A stretch of 64,000 nucleotides of DNA from CALLCD01 sp039196965 (GTDB lineage Bacteria > Pseudomonadota > Alphaproteobacteria > Caulobacterales > Hyphomonadaceae): contig JBCCUK010000002.1 in NCBI GenBank assembly GCA_039196965.1, positions 1 to 64,000 on the forward strand, in the 5' to 3' direction. Positions 17,353-26,576 of the stretch are shown here, in pieces; the first letter of the stretch is position 1; the number at the start of each line of letters is the position of its first letter. The notes under the pieces were generated by a model. It saw only the letters and a list, made by a program, of their open reading frames with translations. It had not been told where the DNA came from and did no database searches. Both the position numbers and the translations under genes were made by a program.

Positions 17353-19212
17353 TTAAGTTGGCACCGACGTGAATTTCCGAATAGGGGGACTATGGGTCAT
17401 ATCATGGTCGCAATGGGTAAGCTGCGTCACGAGGGCCTTCAGCTCATCCAGATGATTTTCGTATAAACCGCGCGGCGAGGTTTTATGCCTCTTGCAGAGC
17501 GATGCGGCGGCGGCAACGGCGACGCCGTGCTGGGCACCGTTGCCCATAAACTTCGTCGATGTGCTCGCTACATAGCTGGCGCTGAGATGCTTGCCGGCCA
17601 TCATCAGGTTGTCGATGCTGGCTGAATACAGACATCGAAATGGTATGCCGTAGGGGGTTTGGTCGCGGCCATCAAAAATCCAGTCTTTCAGGCGAAATGC
17701 GTACTTTCCCTCGTCCGGACCCCAGGCGCAGTGGATACAGAATGATCCGTCATTGGCAATTATCGCGTCCTCGAATAGGGTGTGATCGCGCACATCATTT
17801 TCGTTGAGAACATAATCTCCCCGATAGCGATGAAACTCACCCTGCGCAGGGACAAATGCCATCCACTCAAACTCAAGGTTGGCATATGCCTCCGGCTCCA
17901 TTTTCTTTACATTTGAAAAAGTGCCGAAGAGGGCGCGCATAAGATAGTCGCGGATATGCTCACCCTCTGTATAGGGATCGTGCCACTGGCCGTACTCTCA
18001 GAAGTGGGTTGCAGGGAATGTATCGTCTGTTGGCCGGAACTGGAACTCTGGCGTACTGGGGTTGTCGCCCGCTTTGGGTCCAGGGCCATTTTCCAGCCCT
18101 GGTTCAATCAGCTGTCCGCTGAGATTGGCGTAATCCTTGGAGATTTCTATCGCCCAGGGAACGTCAGGAAACGGAACAGGTTCATCGGCCATCTGTGTTC
18201 GGAAGAAAAGGGTATTGCCATGGTGCATATCATCGGCTTCATCCGGTGCGTAGGACTCATTATATTCAGAGCGCGCTTCACGCCCGAACATAGTTTCGGC
18301 TCCCACGAGCAAGCCAAGCCTCGCAACGCCGCTCGTGTCGATAAAAGTTTCACCATGGAAGCGATGCTCCATGCCGCCGCGCGCCTCGACCGCATCGACA
18401 GAAACAATACTATCGCCATTTTTGGTAGCGCTGATGACCCGATGCTCTAGAAAAACCGAGGCGTTTGGTTCGGCTTCCAGAAGCGTCTGTGCCTGAAGAT
18501 CCCCATCTTCAGTGCGGGCCGAAAGTTCCTGCAGCAGAGCGCCTTGCGCCCCTCTCGGCATGAGCCCGATTTCCTTGCTGGCATTGCCGCCAAGCACCGG
18601 TCTATCGTGGATCAGAGCAACGGTGAGACCAAGGCGAGCGGCGGCGAGGGCGGCCGAACATCCGGACACGCCACCGCCAACGACGACAACATCATAGTGC
18701 CCACTATCGCGCGGTTCTGCAGGCAAGCCACGAAGGGTCTTGCGCCAGGTTCGACTGTCTTCGTTCACCTCATTTGGCGGCGTATCGTCATCGAGGCTCA
18801 AATAGATGGCGTCGCAGCGCGCGTTAAATCCTGTGAGATCGTGAAGGGCGATGGTGGTCTCGCCTTCAGACAATGTGACCTTGCCGGCCGATTGCCATGA
18901 CCAGTCCTGGTCATTGGCCCCGAATTCAGTGTTCAGCTTCTGCCCGTTGAAGGAGATCAGAAAGCGTCCTGGATGGTGTCCGGGCACCCAGTCCTTTGCC
19001 CTGACCCATACAGTATAGTCGCCGGGCTCAGTGATCGCGATCCTTGTGCTTGCGTCTTCGACAGCCTTGCCCAGACCATGTGCCATTAGAAAGGGCGATC
19101 CCATCACCGTTTCAAACTGAGAGTCCATGACCCAGCCGCCATACTCATCGAAGTCCTGTGCTTCGATCAGAATGTGCCGAGAGGGCGCGGATGAGGTTTC
19201 TAGATTGGTCAT
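17353..19212 (-). pseudogene. FAD-dependent oxidoreductase (FAD_oxidored type) interrupted by an in-frame TGA
   Basis: One reading frame of about 619 codons is broken by TGA at 17998-18000. Upstream, residues about 1-145 form a carbohydrate-binding-like beta domain and about 170-200 the FAD site VVVGGGVSGCSAALAAARLG. After the TGA the same frame continues EYGQWHDPYTEGEHIRDYLMRALFG and later MAGKHLSASYVASTSTKFMG with GAQHGVAVAAAASLC, the usual FAD-closing part. Related enzymes as I recall them have Trp at this place, so a TGG-to-TGA change is the simplest reading. The start overlaps the C45 gene as ATGA. A sequencing error or read-through remains possible. Confidence 0.8.
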
Positions 19213-20231
19213 AATGGTTCTTGCAGGGAGAATGACTGGTATGCCGCTGCCGGATCCTGCCCTTTGCGCACTCTTATCTCGCGCTTCTTGAGGTCCATGA
19301 TCACGGAATAGAGTGTGCCGAAGGTCATCCCGTTCATGGTGCGGTGGGGCACATGAATGGGATGCTCCGGGTTCGATCGGTTGGAGAGCATATAGTCGAT
19401 TGTATCGGCATCGAGGCTGGCATGGCTGTTCGCGATCTCATTGGCCTGGGCTAGTCTTGTCAGTGAGTTCTGCACGAACTCAGCATCGCCGGTCTCAACA
19501 ACCAGCTCATGATTGGTGTGCGCAAAATTCCTGTCGGTCAGGTCATCGCGGCGCAAACCTGCGTTGGAGTACTCCAGATTTATGCCCGACCCATCTGGTG
19601 TGCCGATGAGGATATTGCCGATGCGCTTCGTTCCCGCCGCATCGATACGTTCCTCAAGCTCGGCCTTATTGCCCGCTTCCAACAACCACCGCAGCAGCAG
19701 GTGGATCGGTAAACCCACGTCGTCTGAACGGGCGATCAGCATATTAAGGCAGACGCCGATGCCGGCATCGTTGAGACCGATTTTGCCCACCATTCCCGCC
19801 TCGGTGAGGGTGATTAGCTTCCGACCATTTTCGAGCTCGATGCGGAGCAGAACAGTTAGGTCCTGCAGTTCGGGCATATAGTCCCAGTTTTGCGCAAGGT
19901 ATGCGCTCTCAGGCGAATATATGGCTGTACATTCGGGCACCAGGCTTGAGAATATCTCACTCCGCGCATTGACGATGTAAAGCCACTCGCGATTGACATC
20001 TGCTGCATCGGCAATGGCGTCAATCTGTGTCGCAAGATGCGGCGTCAAATGGCGTATTTCGGATTCGAACTGTGCCGCTTTGCTTTGAATAAGCGGCATC
20101 ACATCTTCGGGGGCGGACCCAAGAAACTCCTGGTAGACGGCAATAGATTGGCGGATTAAATCGCCTGCCTGTCGACCGTATTGCGATCCGATCTCCGCAT
20201 CGCTGCCACCGAGCTCAATCCATTCAGCCAT
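19209..20231 (-). CDS. C45-type peptidase / acyl-CoA:6-APA acyltransferase-like Ntn hydrolase
   Basis: An intact 340-residue protein of the C45 (isopenicillin-N N-acyltransferase-like) family. The candidate catalytic Cys is in VPECTAIYS (about residue 112), followed by the family's AQNWDY segment and by GMVGKIGLNDAGIGVCLN. These enzymes are self-processed Ntn amidohydrolases acting on N-acyl compounds. The natural substrate is unknown. Its neighbours are two damaged oxidoreductase genes (15 bp upstream, 4-bp overlap downstream), so it once formed part of an amine or N-acyl amino acid catabolic operon and may now be an orphan. Confidence 0.8.
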   Translation of the reverse strand: MAEWIELGGSDAEIGSQYGRQAGDLIRQSIAVYQEFLGSAPEDVMPLIQSKAAQFESEIRHLTPHLATQIDAIADAADVNREWLYIVNARSEIFSSLVPECTAIYSPESAYLAQNWDYMPELQDLTVLLRIELENGRKLITLTEAGMVGKIGLNDAGIGVCLNMLIARSDDVGLPIHLLLRWLLEAGNKAELEERIDAAGTKRIGNILIGTPDGSGINLEYSNAGLRRDDLTDRNFAHTNHELVVETGDAEFVQNSLTRLAQANEIANSHASLDADTIDYMLSNRSNPEHPIHVPHRTMNGMTFGTLYSVIMDLKKREIRVRKGQDPAAAYQSFSLQEPL

Positions 20232-20246
20232 ACCGGTCCTCTATAT

Positions 20247-21221
20247 TCATACTGCGGTCGTCTGCCTTATGCGTTTATCGGTCTTGCGGTCAGCAGAATG
20301 CAAGAGCCAGGATAGTGTTTTGCTTCCAAGGCTCAGGAAAGGCTCGGGTGGCCAGGGGAAGGCGCGCGGGTCGAGCGCATGTTCCCATTTGTGAGCTTTG
20401 TCTTCGATTTTGTGCGCCAGGATTTCACCGACCATTGTCGCCTGCGGTATACCGTGCCCGTTAAAGCCGATGCCGTAATAGATGTTCTTGTGCTTCCCAC
20501 GTGGCCCAAGTCTCGGAAGAAAATCCGGTGTGACACCAATCCATCCGCCCCAGAACTTTTCAATCGTGAGATCTTCCAGCATCGGGAACCGCTCGCGGAA
20601 AGCCGTCTCCAGTAGATCGAACGTGGGTGGATGGCGACTGCCGGGCCTGCTGCCCCCAAAGCCCGATCGGAATGTCTTGGAGCCGCCGAGGATCGTGTTG
20701 CGCGCTGCGAAGCGATAATTTTCCAGAATTTCGTGGGCGGTGTAAATCCCCTCACGGCGAATCCAGCCAACGGCCTTCATCTGATCTTCTGTGAGCGGAG
20801 CTGTCTCAAACAGCGTGATGCGAAGCGGTGTAACCGCACCTTTCATCACACCCGTTGATCGTGTGTAGGCATTTGTTGTCAATACGGCTTTCGGCGCTCT
20901 GACACTGCCGCGGGGTGTTTTGAGCGTAACTGTTTTCCCGCTTTTCACACGGGTAACGGGTGTGTCTTCAAATAGTCTTACACCAGATTTGATGGCTTCA
21001 GCGCGCAGGGCTGAAACATATAGCCCAGGATTCAAGATGCCGCCCGCTTCCTCGTGGATGCCAAACAAAAAGGTCTTTGGCATTCCACGCTGGCGCATAT
21101 CGTTCTCATCGAGGTAACGAACATGTCCGCCCAGACGCTTCGCGCTGTCATAGGCTTTTCGCACGGCTTTTTCCTGACTTGCATGGACGCCAGCGATAAT
21201 ATTCCCGGTTCGTTCGTGCGT
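20247..21221 (-). pseudogene. DAO-family FAD oxidoreductase, 5'-truncated
   Basis: The C-terminal part of a glycine/D-amino-acid or gamma-glutamylputrescine oxidase-like protein. Recognisable pieces are GGILNPGLYVSALRAEAIKSGV, FWGGWIGVTPDFLPRLG and the closing YYGIGFNGHGIPQATMVGE. The whole N-terminal Rossmann segment with GxGxxG (about 110-120 residues) is missing. The frame reads back through ERTGNIIAGVHASQEKA to a TGA at 21222-21224, beyond which it becomes an AraC regulator. A GTG at 21164 could start a 305-residue product, but that product could not bind FAD normally. Confidence 0.8.
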
Positions 21222-21527
21222 TCATTCAGTAGCGCAGCTAATGATGGCGTAGCCTAGAATGCCCCAGCTGCTGATGGTTTGCGCTTTGCCGACCGCAAGC
21301 CCAATCCACGGCGCGTCGGTGAGTTTCAATACTGCAAGGATAAGCTGATGCATGTCGTCGAAAGACAAATGACCTTCAGCGGCAAACAGCCTGTCTTCGT
21401 TAAAACTCAGCCGATCGAAGAGCGCATCCTTCCGCCCGCCGAGACGTTCAAAAACCTCAACAGTCAAGACCGCGATCTGACTGGGAAGCATATAGCGGTT
21501 TTGGTGTAATAGGGTAGGGCGATGCAT
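21222..21527 (-). pseudogene. AraC-family regulator, 3'-truncated N-terminal fragment
   Basis: A 101-residue fragment of the arabinose-binding-like N-terminal domain of an OruR-type AraC regulator. The matching parts are VEVFERLGGRKDALFDRLSF, HQLILAVLKLTDAPWIGLAV and the conserved WGILGYAIISCAT. The protein should continue for another 220-240 residues to a double HTH, but the frame runs after CAT into GAA-TGA and then, in the same frame, into a DAO oxidoreductase. This indicates a deletion that removed the 3' end of the regulator and the 5' end of the enzyme. Confidence 0.8.
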
Positions 21528-21864
21528 GGCGTGGCCGGAAATGATACGATCTACCTGGCCGCATAACCCACTTCACCGAAGCTTGCCAATTTGGATAGTT
21601 GAGTCCTTTGCAAACGCGAAACGAACCTTGCGCCTAGGGCGTTCCAAGATAAACGCAGTGGTGTTGAAGAGCAGGATTGGCGAACGACCGCATGTTTGGA
21701 CCTTCTGGCTTCATGCGCACTCGCAGGCCCTACGCCAGCCTAGTGTTCCTTGATCGCAGTATTGTGTAGCACGATCCCGCTAACATCTCATACACGGATC
21801 AGTTGTCATTTTTTAATGATTTTCGCCCATAAGGGGATAAGCCAAACGAGGTTGTTGCTCGAGA
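21528..21864. other. Intergenic region, 337 bp
   Basis: The gap between the truncated AraC gene and the small protein gene at 21865. An open frame of 75 codons (21526-21753, plus) has no recognisable family and no ribosome binding site. The stretch just before 21865 is T/A-rich (TTTTTTAATGATTTT near 21811) and probably holds the promoter of the next operon. I see no RNA gene or repeat. Confidence 0.5.
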
Positions 21865-22113
21865 ATGTCAAACACGGCGCTCCAAATTGTAGCAGACGTC
21901 ACCGCCTCTCTTCCGAGCGGTGAGATGCCGGAATCCATCGTTGAGACGATTGAAAGCCATAAACAGAATCTGATGACGCTCGCGGCCGCGCTTCATGCTG
22001 CGGGGAATAAAGAGACCTATATCAAGACGGTTTTGGCGACCTCATTCGCGTCATTTGAAAACGAGTTGTCGAACACACTCCGGACCCTGAAAGAAAGTGG
22101 AGAGATCAAATGA
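21865..22113 (+). CDS. Small helical protein coupled to a diguanylate cyclase
   Basis: An 82-residue protein with no family I recognise. It is predicted to be all-helical, acidic and soluble, with heptad-like runs (SIVETIESHKQNLMTLAAAL and FASFENELSNTLRTLKES). Its stop overlaps the start of the GAF-GGDEF gene as ATGA, so the two are translationally coupled and the small protein may bind or modulate the cyclase. No secretion signal or metal motif is visible. Confidence 0.65.
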   Translation: MSNTALQIVADVTASLPSGEMPESIVETIESHKQNLMTLAAALHAAGNKETYIKTVLATSFASFENELSNTLRTLKESGEIK

Positions 22114-23126
22114 CGCTCGGTGAGTTAAAGCTCAATGATGAGGAAGGGCGTCTACGGGCCCTGGAGCGTCTTGAGATATTGGATACGGGAAAAGAGCGCC
22201 CGTTCGAAGCCATCGTGACGCTGGTTGAGCAGGTTCTATCTGTTCCATTATGTGCCGTGTCTCTGGTTGACCGGAACCGCCAATGGTTCAAAGCCAAGCG
22301 GGGCCTGACTGAAACGCAGACCGCTCGTGATATCTCATTCTGCACATATACGATTGAGCAGACCGACGCCTTTATCGTTCCGGATGCAAAGGCAGATCCC
22401 AGGTTTGCAAGCAGCCCTCTTGTTGTTTCTGGTAATCGCATAGCCAGTTATGCCGGAATTCCGCTGAAAACGCTTGATGGTTATAATATCGGTGCGTTGT
22501 GCGCGATGGACACGAAGCCTCGCGAGTTTAAGCCCCATGAAATCGAGATTTTGAGTAGCTTCGCCAAAATGGTGATCAATGAAATCGAACTTCTCGAAGT
22601 AGCAACCCATGACCAGGCAACCGGAGCCTTAAGACGGCAAGCCTGGATCGCGAAATCCGAGGCGGAACTGAAGCGGTCGCTGAGGGAAGCGCGTCCCTTG
22701 TCTCTTGTTATACTCGACATTGATAAATTTAAGTCCGTGAATGACACATACGGACATCCTGCCGGGGATCTGGTCATATCGAAGTTGGCCGATACCTGTA
22801 TGGAGAACCTTCGCGACTACGATATCTTCGGGCGCTATGGCGGCGAGGAGTTTATCGCGCTGTTGCCTGCGTCCAATCTGGATGAGGCTGTTGCCGTGGC
22901 AGAAAAATGCCGGCGTGCCTTTGAGGCTTCGAGGACCGATGTAACGGAAACAGAAGCGGTTAGATGTACTGTCAGCGTTGGCATTTCTCTTCTTCGCAGC
23001 GGCGATGACTTGAACATGCTTATCGCTCGCGCGGACGAGGCGCTTTATGCGGCCAAGGCAGCGGGCCGCAATCATACGATGACGGAAAGTGGCAGCATCT
23101 CCGAAGTGGAAGCCCTTTCAGCCTAA
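22110..23126 (+). CDS. GAF-domain diguanylate cyclase
   Basis: A soluble 338-residue sensor that should make cyclic di-GMP. The N-terminal GAF domain (about 25-160) has the usual LSVPLCAVSLVDRNRQWFKA and SYAGIPLKTLDGYNIGALCA. The GGDEF domain (about 165-325) keeps an active GGEEF (244-248), the metal/substrate Asp in DIDKFKSVND, and an inhibitory I-site RxxD (RDYD, 235-238) exactly five residues before GGEEF. It should therefore be active and subject to product feedback. The GAF ligand is unknown. Confidence 0.92.
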   Translation: MTLGELKLNDEEGRLRALERLEILDTGKERPFEAIVTLVEQVLSVPLCAVSLVDRNRQWFKAKRGLTETQTARDISFCTYTIEQTDAFIVPDAKADPRFASSPLVVSGNRIASYAGIPLKTLDGYNIGALCAMDTKPREFKPHEIEILSSFAKMVINEIELLEVATHDQATGALRRQAWIAKSEAELKRSLREARPLSLVILDIDKFKSVNDTYGHPAGDLVISKLADTCMENLRDYDIFGRYGGEEFIALLPASNLDEAVAVAEKCRRAFEASRTDVTETEAVRCTVSVGISLLRSGDDLNMLIARADEALYAAKAAGRNHTMTESGSISEVEALSA

Positions 23127-23272
23127 ATTCTGCGAAGTTCCTGATTGTATTCGGATTGCAGCAATTCCCAAGGTTCCAACAAGTAGGGGCTCACCTTATG
23201 AGCTGGGTGATTCTGTTCCGGATACCCTTAACCGTTCAACCCAGACACGCGGTCAGACGGATCTAGAATGAC

Positions 23273-23322
23273 GCAAAGGCTTTGCAGCGTGCCTGACAGG
23301 TCCTCCAGACCGTCGGTCAGGC
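23273..23322. terminator. Hairpins in the GGDEF / cytochrome c convergent gap
   Basis: GCAAAGGCTTTGC (23273-23285) is a palindrome, and GCCTGAC (23291-23297) pairs with GTCAGGC (23316-23322) around an inner GGTC/GACC stem. They lie between two convergent genes. Neither is followed by a clear T-run, so termination is tentative. Confidence 0.35.
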
Positions 23323-23338
23323 CCGCTTGTTGGGGTCT

Positions 23339-23953
23339 TTAGCCCTCTTCAGATGCTGCTGCGAGAGGCTCCGGAAAGGCGGGTGCGCCGGGGGTCTGAC
23401 TGGCGAGATAGGCGATGATGTTGACCCGCTCCTCGTCTTTGCGGGGACTGCGCAGCCCGGCAAACGACATCTTGTTGCCTCGGGCAAAACCGCCGGGATT
23501 GATGAGCCATTCATTCATGGCTTCGTAGGTCCAAGCGCCATCTATGCCTGCAAGGGCAGATGAATAGGTATATCCGGCTTTGCCAGCGATATCTTCGCCC
23601 ATAATACTGTGGAGATTGGGCCCGGTGCCATGGGCTCCGCCGGCGTTCCAATTGTGGCACGCAGCGCATTGGCGCATGGAGGCTTCACCTGCTGAAACAT
23701 CTGCATTGGCGAGCATAAGACCAAGATCAAAGGGCTCGCCTTCTTCTTCCTCGGCGGCTCCGCCAGCGGAATCAGCGATTGGGATATGATATCCCGGAAA
23801 CGATTCTTCCGCCCAGTTATTAAGGCTGGCATATTCGTGGTGGCCATGGTGACCGCCGCCGAACACAGCTAGACTCAGCTCATTCACACCGAAAATGAAC
23901 AATACGGTAGCAAGGCATGCGCCTATGACTTTATTGGCAAAAAGCTCGCCCAT
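23339..23953 (-). CDS. Membrane-anchored c-type cytochrome (CycM/c552-like)
   Basis: A 204-residue cytochrome with an uncleaved N-terminal helix (about 9-30), a His-rich GGGHHGHHEY segment, an acidic linker (EEEEGEP) and a class I cytochrome c domain. The heme site is CAACH at about 95-99, with the distal Met in GNKMSFAG near 161. It is like the membrane-bound CycM that passes electrons from the bc1 complex to the terminal oxidase in alphaproteobacteria. It is divergent from kdsB. Confidence 0.88.
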   Translation of the reverse strand: MGELFANKVIGACLATVLFIFGVNELSLAVFGGGHHGHHEYASLNNWAEESFPGYHIPIADSAGGAAEEEEGEPFDLGLMLANADVSAGEASMRQCAACHNWNAGGAHGTGPNLHSIMGEDIAGKAGYTYSSALAGIDGAWTYEAMNEWLINPGGFARGNKMSFAGLRSPRKDEERVNIIAYLASQTPGAPAFPEPLAAASEEG

Positions 23954-24093
23954 AGTGGTTTGACTTCCCTTTCAACCCATGGCCTGCATGCATTCGCATT
24001 CCGGCCTTCGCCTTGTCACCATAGATGAAAACGATGGCCAAGAGCTTACGGAACTTCGCGGCGATCCGCCGCACGGGGAGAAAAAACGCCGAT

Positions 24094-24831
24094 ATGAGAA
24101 GCCTGATTGTCATCCCGGCGCGCATGTCGTCTGCGCGCCTGCCGGGAAAGCCGCTTGCCGATATTGATGGTCTTCCCATGGTGGTTCGGGTTTGCCAGCA
24201 GGCGAGCGCGGCCAATATCGGACCGGTCTGGGTGGCTGCGGCGGAGACCGAGATCGCAGATGCTGTGGAGCGGGCCGGGTTTTCGGCTGTATTGACCGAT
24301 CCTGAACTACCGTCCGGGTCTGATAGGGTGCATGCGGCGCTCGCTGAAATCGATTCTGAAGGCACTTATGATGCTGTCATCAATTTGCAGGGAGATATGC
24401 CGACGCTGGAACCGGGAGCCCTTCGCGCAGTTTTGAAGCCTCTTGAGGATGATGCCTGTGATGTAGCGACGCTTGCAGCAGTGATTCGTGAAGAGACCGA
24501 GGTGGCCGATCCAAATGTGGTGAAGGCCGTACTTGGTGACGCGCGGGGCGGAATTTCGCGCGCTTACTATTTTTCCCGGGCGACGGTGCCAACCGGTGAG
24601 GGGCCGCTCTGGCACCATGTCGGGGTCTATGCGTGGCGGCGGGCGGCGCTGGATGATTTCGTTGCGGCTCCGCCGTCGGGGCTGGAAAAGCGGGAAAGGC
24701 TGGAGCAGTTGCGGGCGTTGGAGCTTGGCATGCGGATCGGTTGCGCGATTCTGGAGGGGGATCCGCCAAACGGGGTCGATACGCCGGAAGACCTTGAAGC
24801 GGCACGGCGCTTCTATACAAGGGCGCGATGA
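24094..24831 (+). CDS. kdsB: 3-deoxy-manno-octulosonate cytidylyltransferase
   Basis: Activates Kdo to CMP-Kdo for lipopolysaccharide core assembly. The N-terminal nucleotide-binding motif is VIPARMSSARLPGKPL. INLQGDMPTLEP and GVYAWRRAALDDFV follow as in KdsB. The ATG at 24094 gives 245 residues, the family length; a start at 24025 would add a 23-residue basic extension. It overlaps pheA by 4 bp (ATGA). Confidence 0.95.
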   Translation: MRSLIVIPARMSSARLPGKPLADIDGLPMVVRVCQQASAANIGPVWVAAAETEIADAVERAGFSAVLTDPELPSGSDRVHAALAEIDSEGTYDAVINLQGDMPTLEPGALRAVLKPLEDDACDVATLAAVIREETEVADPNVVKAVLGDARGGISRAYYFSRATVPTGEGPLWHHVGVYAWRRAALDDFVAAPPSGLEKRERLEQLRALELGMRIGCAILEGDPPNGVDTPEDLEAARRFYTRAR

Positions 24832-25670
24832 CCAATCGTATCGCCTATCAGGGAGAACCAGGCGCAAACTCCCACATTGCCTGTGCCGAGACCTATCCAG
24901 ATATGGAGCCGATGGCTTGCCGCACCTTCGAGGACGTGTTCGCGGCTGTTGAACGGGGCGAAGCGGATCTCGCCATGATCCCGGTGGACAACACGATTGC
25001 GGGACGCGTCGCTGACATTCACCACATCCTTCCGCAGACGAGCCTCAGCATAATTGCCGAGTATTTTCTGCCGATCCGGTTTCAGCTGATGGCGCTGCCA
25101 GGCACGCGGCTTGCCGATGTGAAATCTGCGCGATCCCACGTTATGGGGCTTGGTCAGTGCAGGAACTTTCTGCGCGAGCATATTATCGAGCCTGTGACGG
25201 CGGCTGATACGGCGGGGGCCGCGCGGGAGGTCAAGGAGTCTGGCGATCCTACTGTGGCCGCGATCGCGCCGCGCCTTGCTGCGGAGGTGTACGGACTGAA
25301 TATTATCGCGGAGAATATTGAGGATGCAGAGCACAATACAACCCGCTTTGTCATTATGTCCCGCGATCCGGGTGATCTGGAGAAAGGGAACGGTCCCGTC
25401 GTGACAGCCTTTATCTTCCAGGTGCGGAACATTCCGGCTGCGCTCTATAAGGCCATGGGCGGCTTCGCGACGAATGGCGTGAATATAACAAAGCTGGAAA
25501 GTTACCAACTCGGTGGTTCGTTCACGGCAACGCAGTTCTATGCCGAGATTGATGGGCACCCTGATGAGCGGTCCGTACAACTCGCCCTGGAAGAAATCGG
25601 CTTCTTCTCGACCCAGCTGAAGATTATCGGCGTATTTCCTGCCGGCGCAAGGCGGCAGGTAAATGGCTAA
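24828..25670 (+). CDS. pheA: Prephenate dehydratase
   Basis: Converts prephenate to phenylpyruvate in phenylalanine synthesis. The 280-residue protein has the PDT domain (about 3-180), with the catalytic TRF motif in HNTTRFVIMSR, and a C-terminal ACT domain (GGFATNGVNITKLESYQLGG) for phenylalanine feedback. The usual ESRP of the ACT domain reads ESYQ here. There is no chorismate mutase domain, as is usual in alphaproteobacteria. It is coupled to kdsB, and its stop codon abuts the end of nudC with no spacer. Confidence 0.96.
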   Translation: MTNRIAYQGEPGANSHIACAETYPDMEPMACRTFEDVFAAVERGEADLAMIPVDNTIAGRVADIHHILPQTSLSIIAEYFLPIRFQLMALPGTRLADVKSARSHVMGLGQCRNFLREHIIEPVTAADTAGAAREVKESGDPTVAAIAPRLAAEVYGLNIIAENIEDAEHNTTRFVIMSRDPGDLEKGNGPVVTAFIFQVRNIPAALYKAMGGFATNGVNITKLESYQLGGSFTATQFYAEIDGHPDERSVQLALEEIGFFSTQLKIIGVFPAGARRQVNG

Positions 25671-26576
25671 CTAATTCCGATCTGCCCAGGTTTTTAATAT
25701 GTGGTGGGCGACGGCGAGTTCCGGAGGAGCGTAATGCTCTGGGTGTTCTCCGGAAATAATGAGGCGGGCTTCATCGCGGGTGAACCATTTTGCATCCTCG
25801 ACTTCCTTTTGGTCGAGGGTAATGTCCTCATTCTCAGCCTGTAAAATCAGACCAACCATCAGCGAGGATGGGAATGGCCATGGCTGGCAGAAAAGATATT
25901 CAGCGGTAGTAGGATCGGAGCGGATGCCTGCTTCTTCGAAAAGCTCCCGAGAGGCCGCCTGTTCCGGCGTTTCGCCGGGCTCGACGAAGCCTGCCAGGCA
26001 GGAATAGAAACCCGCCGGCCAGTTGGCCTGGCGGCCGAGCAGGCATTTCCCATCGCTTATGGCCAGCATGATGGCGACAGGGTCCGTACGCGGAAAATGC
26101 TCTGTGTCGCATACGGAGCAAATGCGCTTCCATCCGGCTTCGGTGACCACCGATGGTTCGCCGCATTTCGCGCAGAAGCCGTGGGTGCGGTTCCACTCAA
26201 ATATCGAGCGCGCTGTCGAGGCAAGATTTGCTTCAAGCGCCGACATGCGGATGAATGCGCCTCGTGGGTCTTCAAACTCACCGAGACCTGCAACGGGCGA
26301 TGCGTCAATGTTGAACACATCCTCCATATTCAAAGCAAATATGGGCGTGCCTGCGGTGTCCACACCGAGAAATATCCGCATGGAGATATTCGGCAGGGCT
26401 GCGGCCTGGGCACCAAGCCAGACGGGGCCAGCCTTGTCGGTCATCAGCGGGTTGCCGCTTCGAAAAATCATGACAAGGACGTCTTGCCGCTTGAAGGCGG
26501 CGTCAAGCCAGTCTGGGTCGGTCCGGTGGTGGGCTGCGCGATCGACCGGGTTTTGGGCGAGTGGGATAGAGCTCAT
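25671..26576 (-). CDS. nudC: NAD(+)/NADH diphosphatase
   Basis: A 301-residue Nudix enzyme that hydrolyses NADH/NAD and can remove NAD caps from RNA. It has an N-terminal domain, the four-cysteine zinc ribbon CAKCGEPS...CSVC (about 150-175), a full Nudix box GFVEPGETPEQAASRELFEEAGI and the NudC-specific CQPWPFPSSLM just after it. The ATG at 26576 overlaps the M16 protease stop as ATGA; the longer frame to 26696 lies inside that gene. Confidence 0.95.
   Translation of the reverse strand: MSSIPLAQNPVDRAAHHRTDPDWLDAAFKRQDVLVMIFRSGNPLMTDKAGPVWLGAQAAALPNISMRIFLGVDTAGTPIFALNMEDVFNIDASPVAGLGEFEDPRGAFIRMSALEANLASTARSIFEWNRTHGFCAKCGEPSVVTEAGWKRICSVCDTEHFPRTDPVAIMLAISDGKCLLGRQANWPAGFYSCLAGFVEPGETPEQAASRELFEEAGIRSDPTTAEYLFCQPWPFPSSLMVGLILQAENEDITLDQKEVEDAKWFTRDEARLIISGEHPEHYAPPELAVAHHILKTWADRN

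Noticed and set aside
17998..18000. The in-frame TGA as a selenocysteine codon
   Set aside because: No convincing SECIS-like stem-loop directly follows, the family is not a known selenoprotein family, and a Trp codon change explains it better.
21526..21753. 75-codon open frame on the plus strand
   Set aside because: No ribosome binding site, no family resemblance, and odd composition (Trp, His, Arg-rich). Probably chance.
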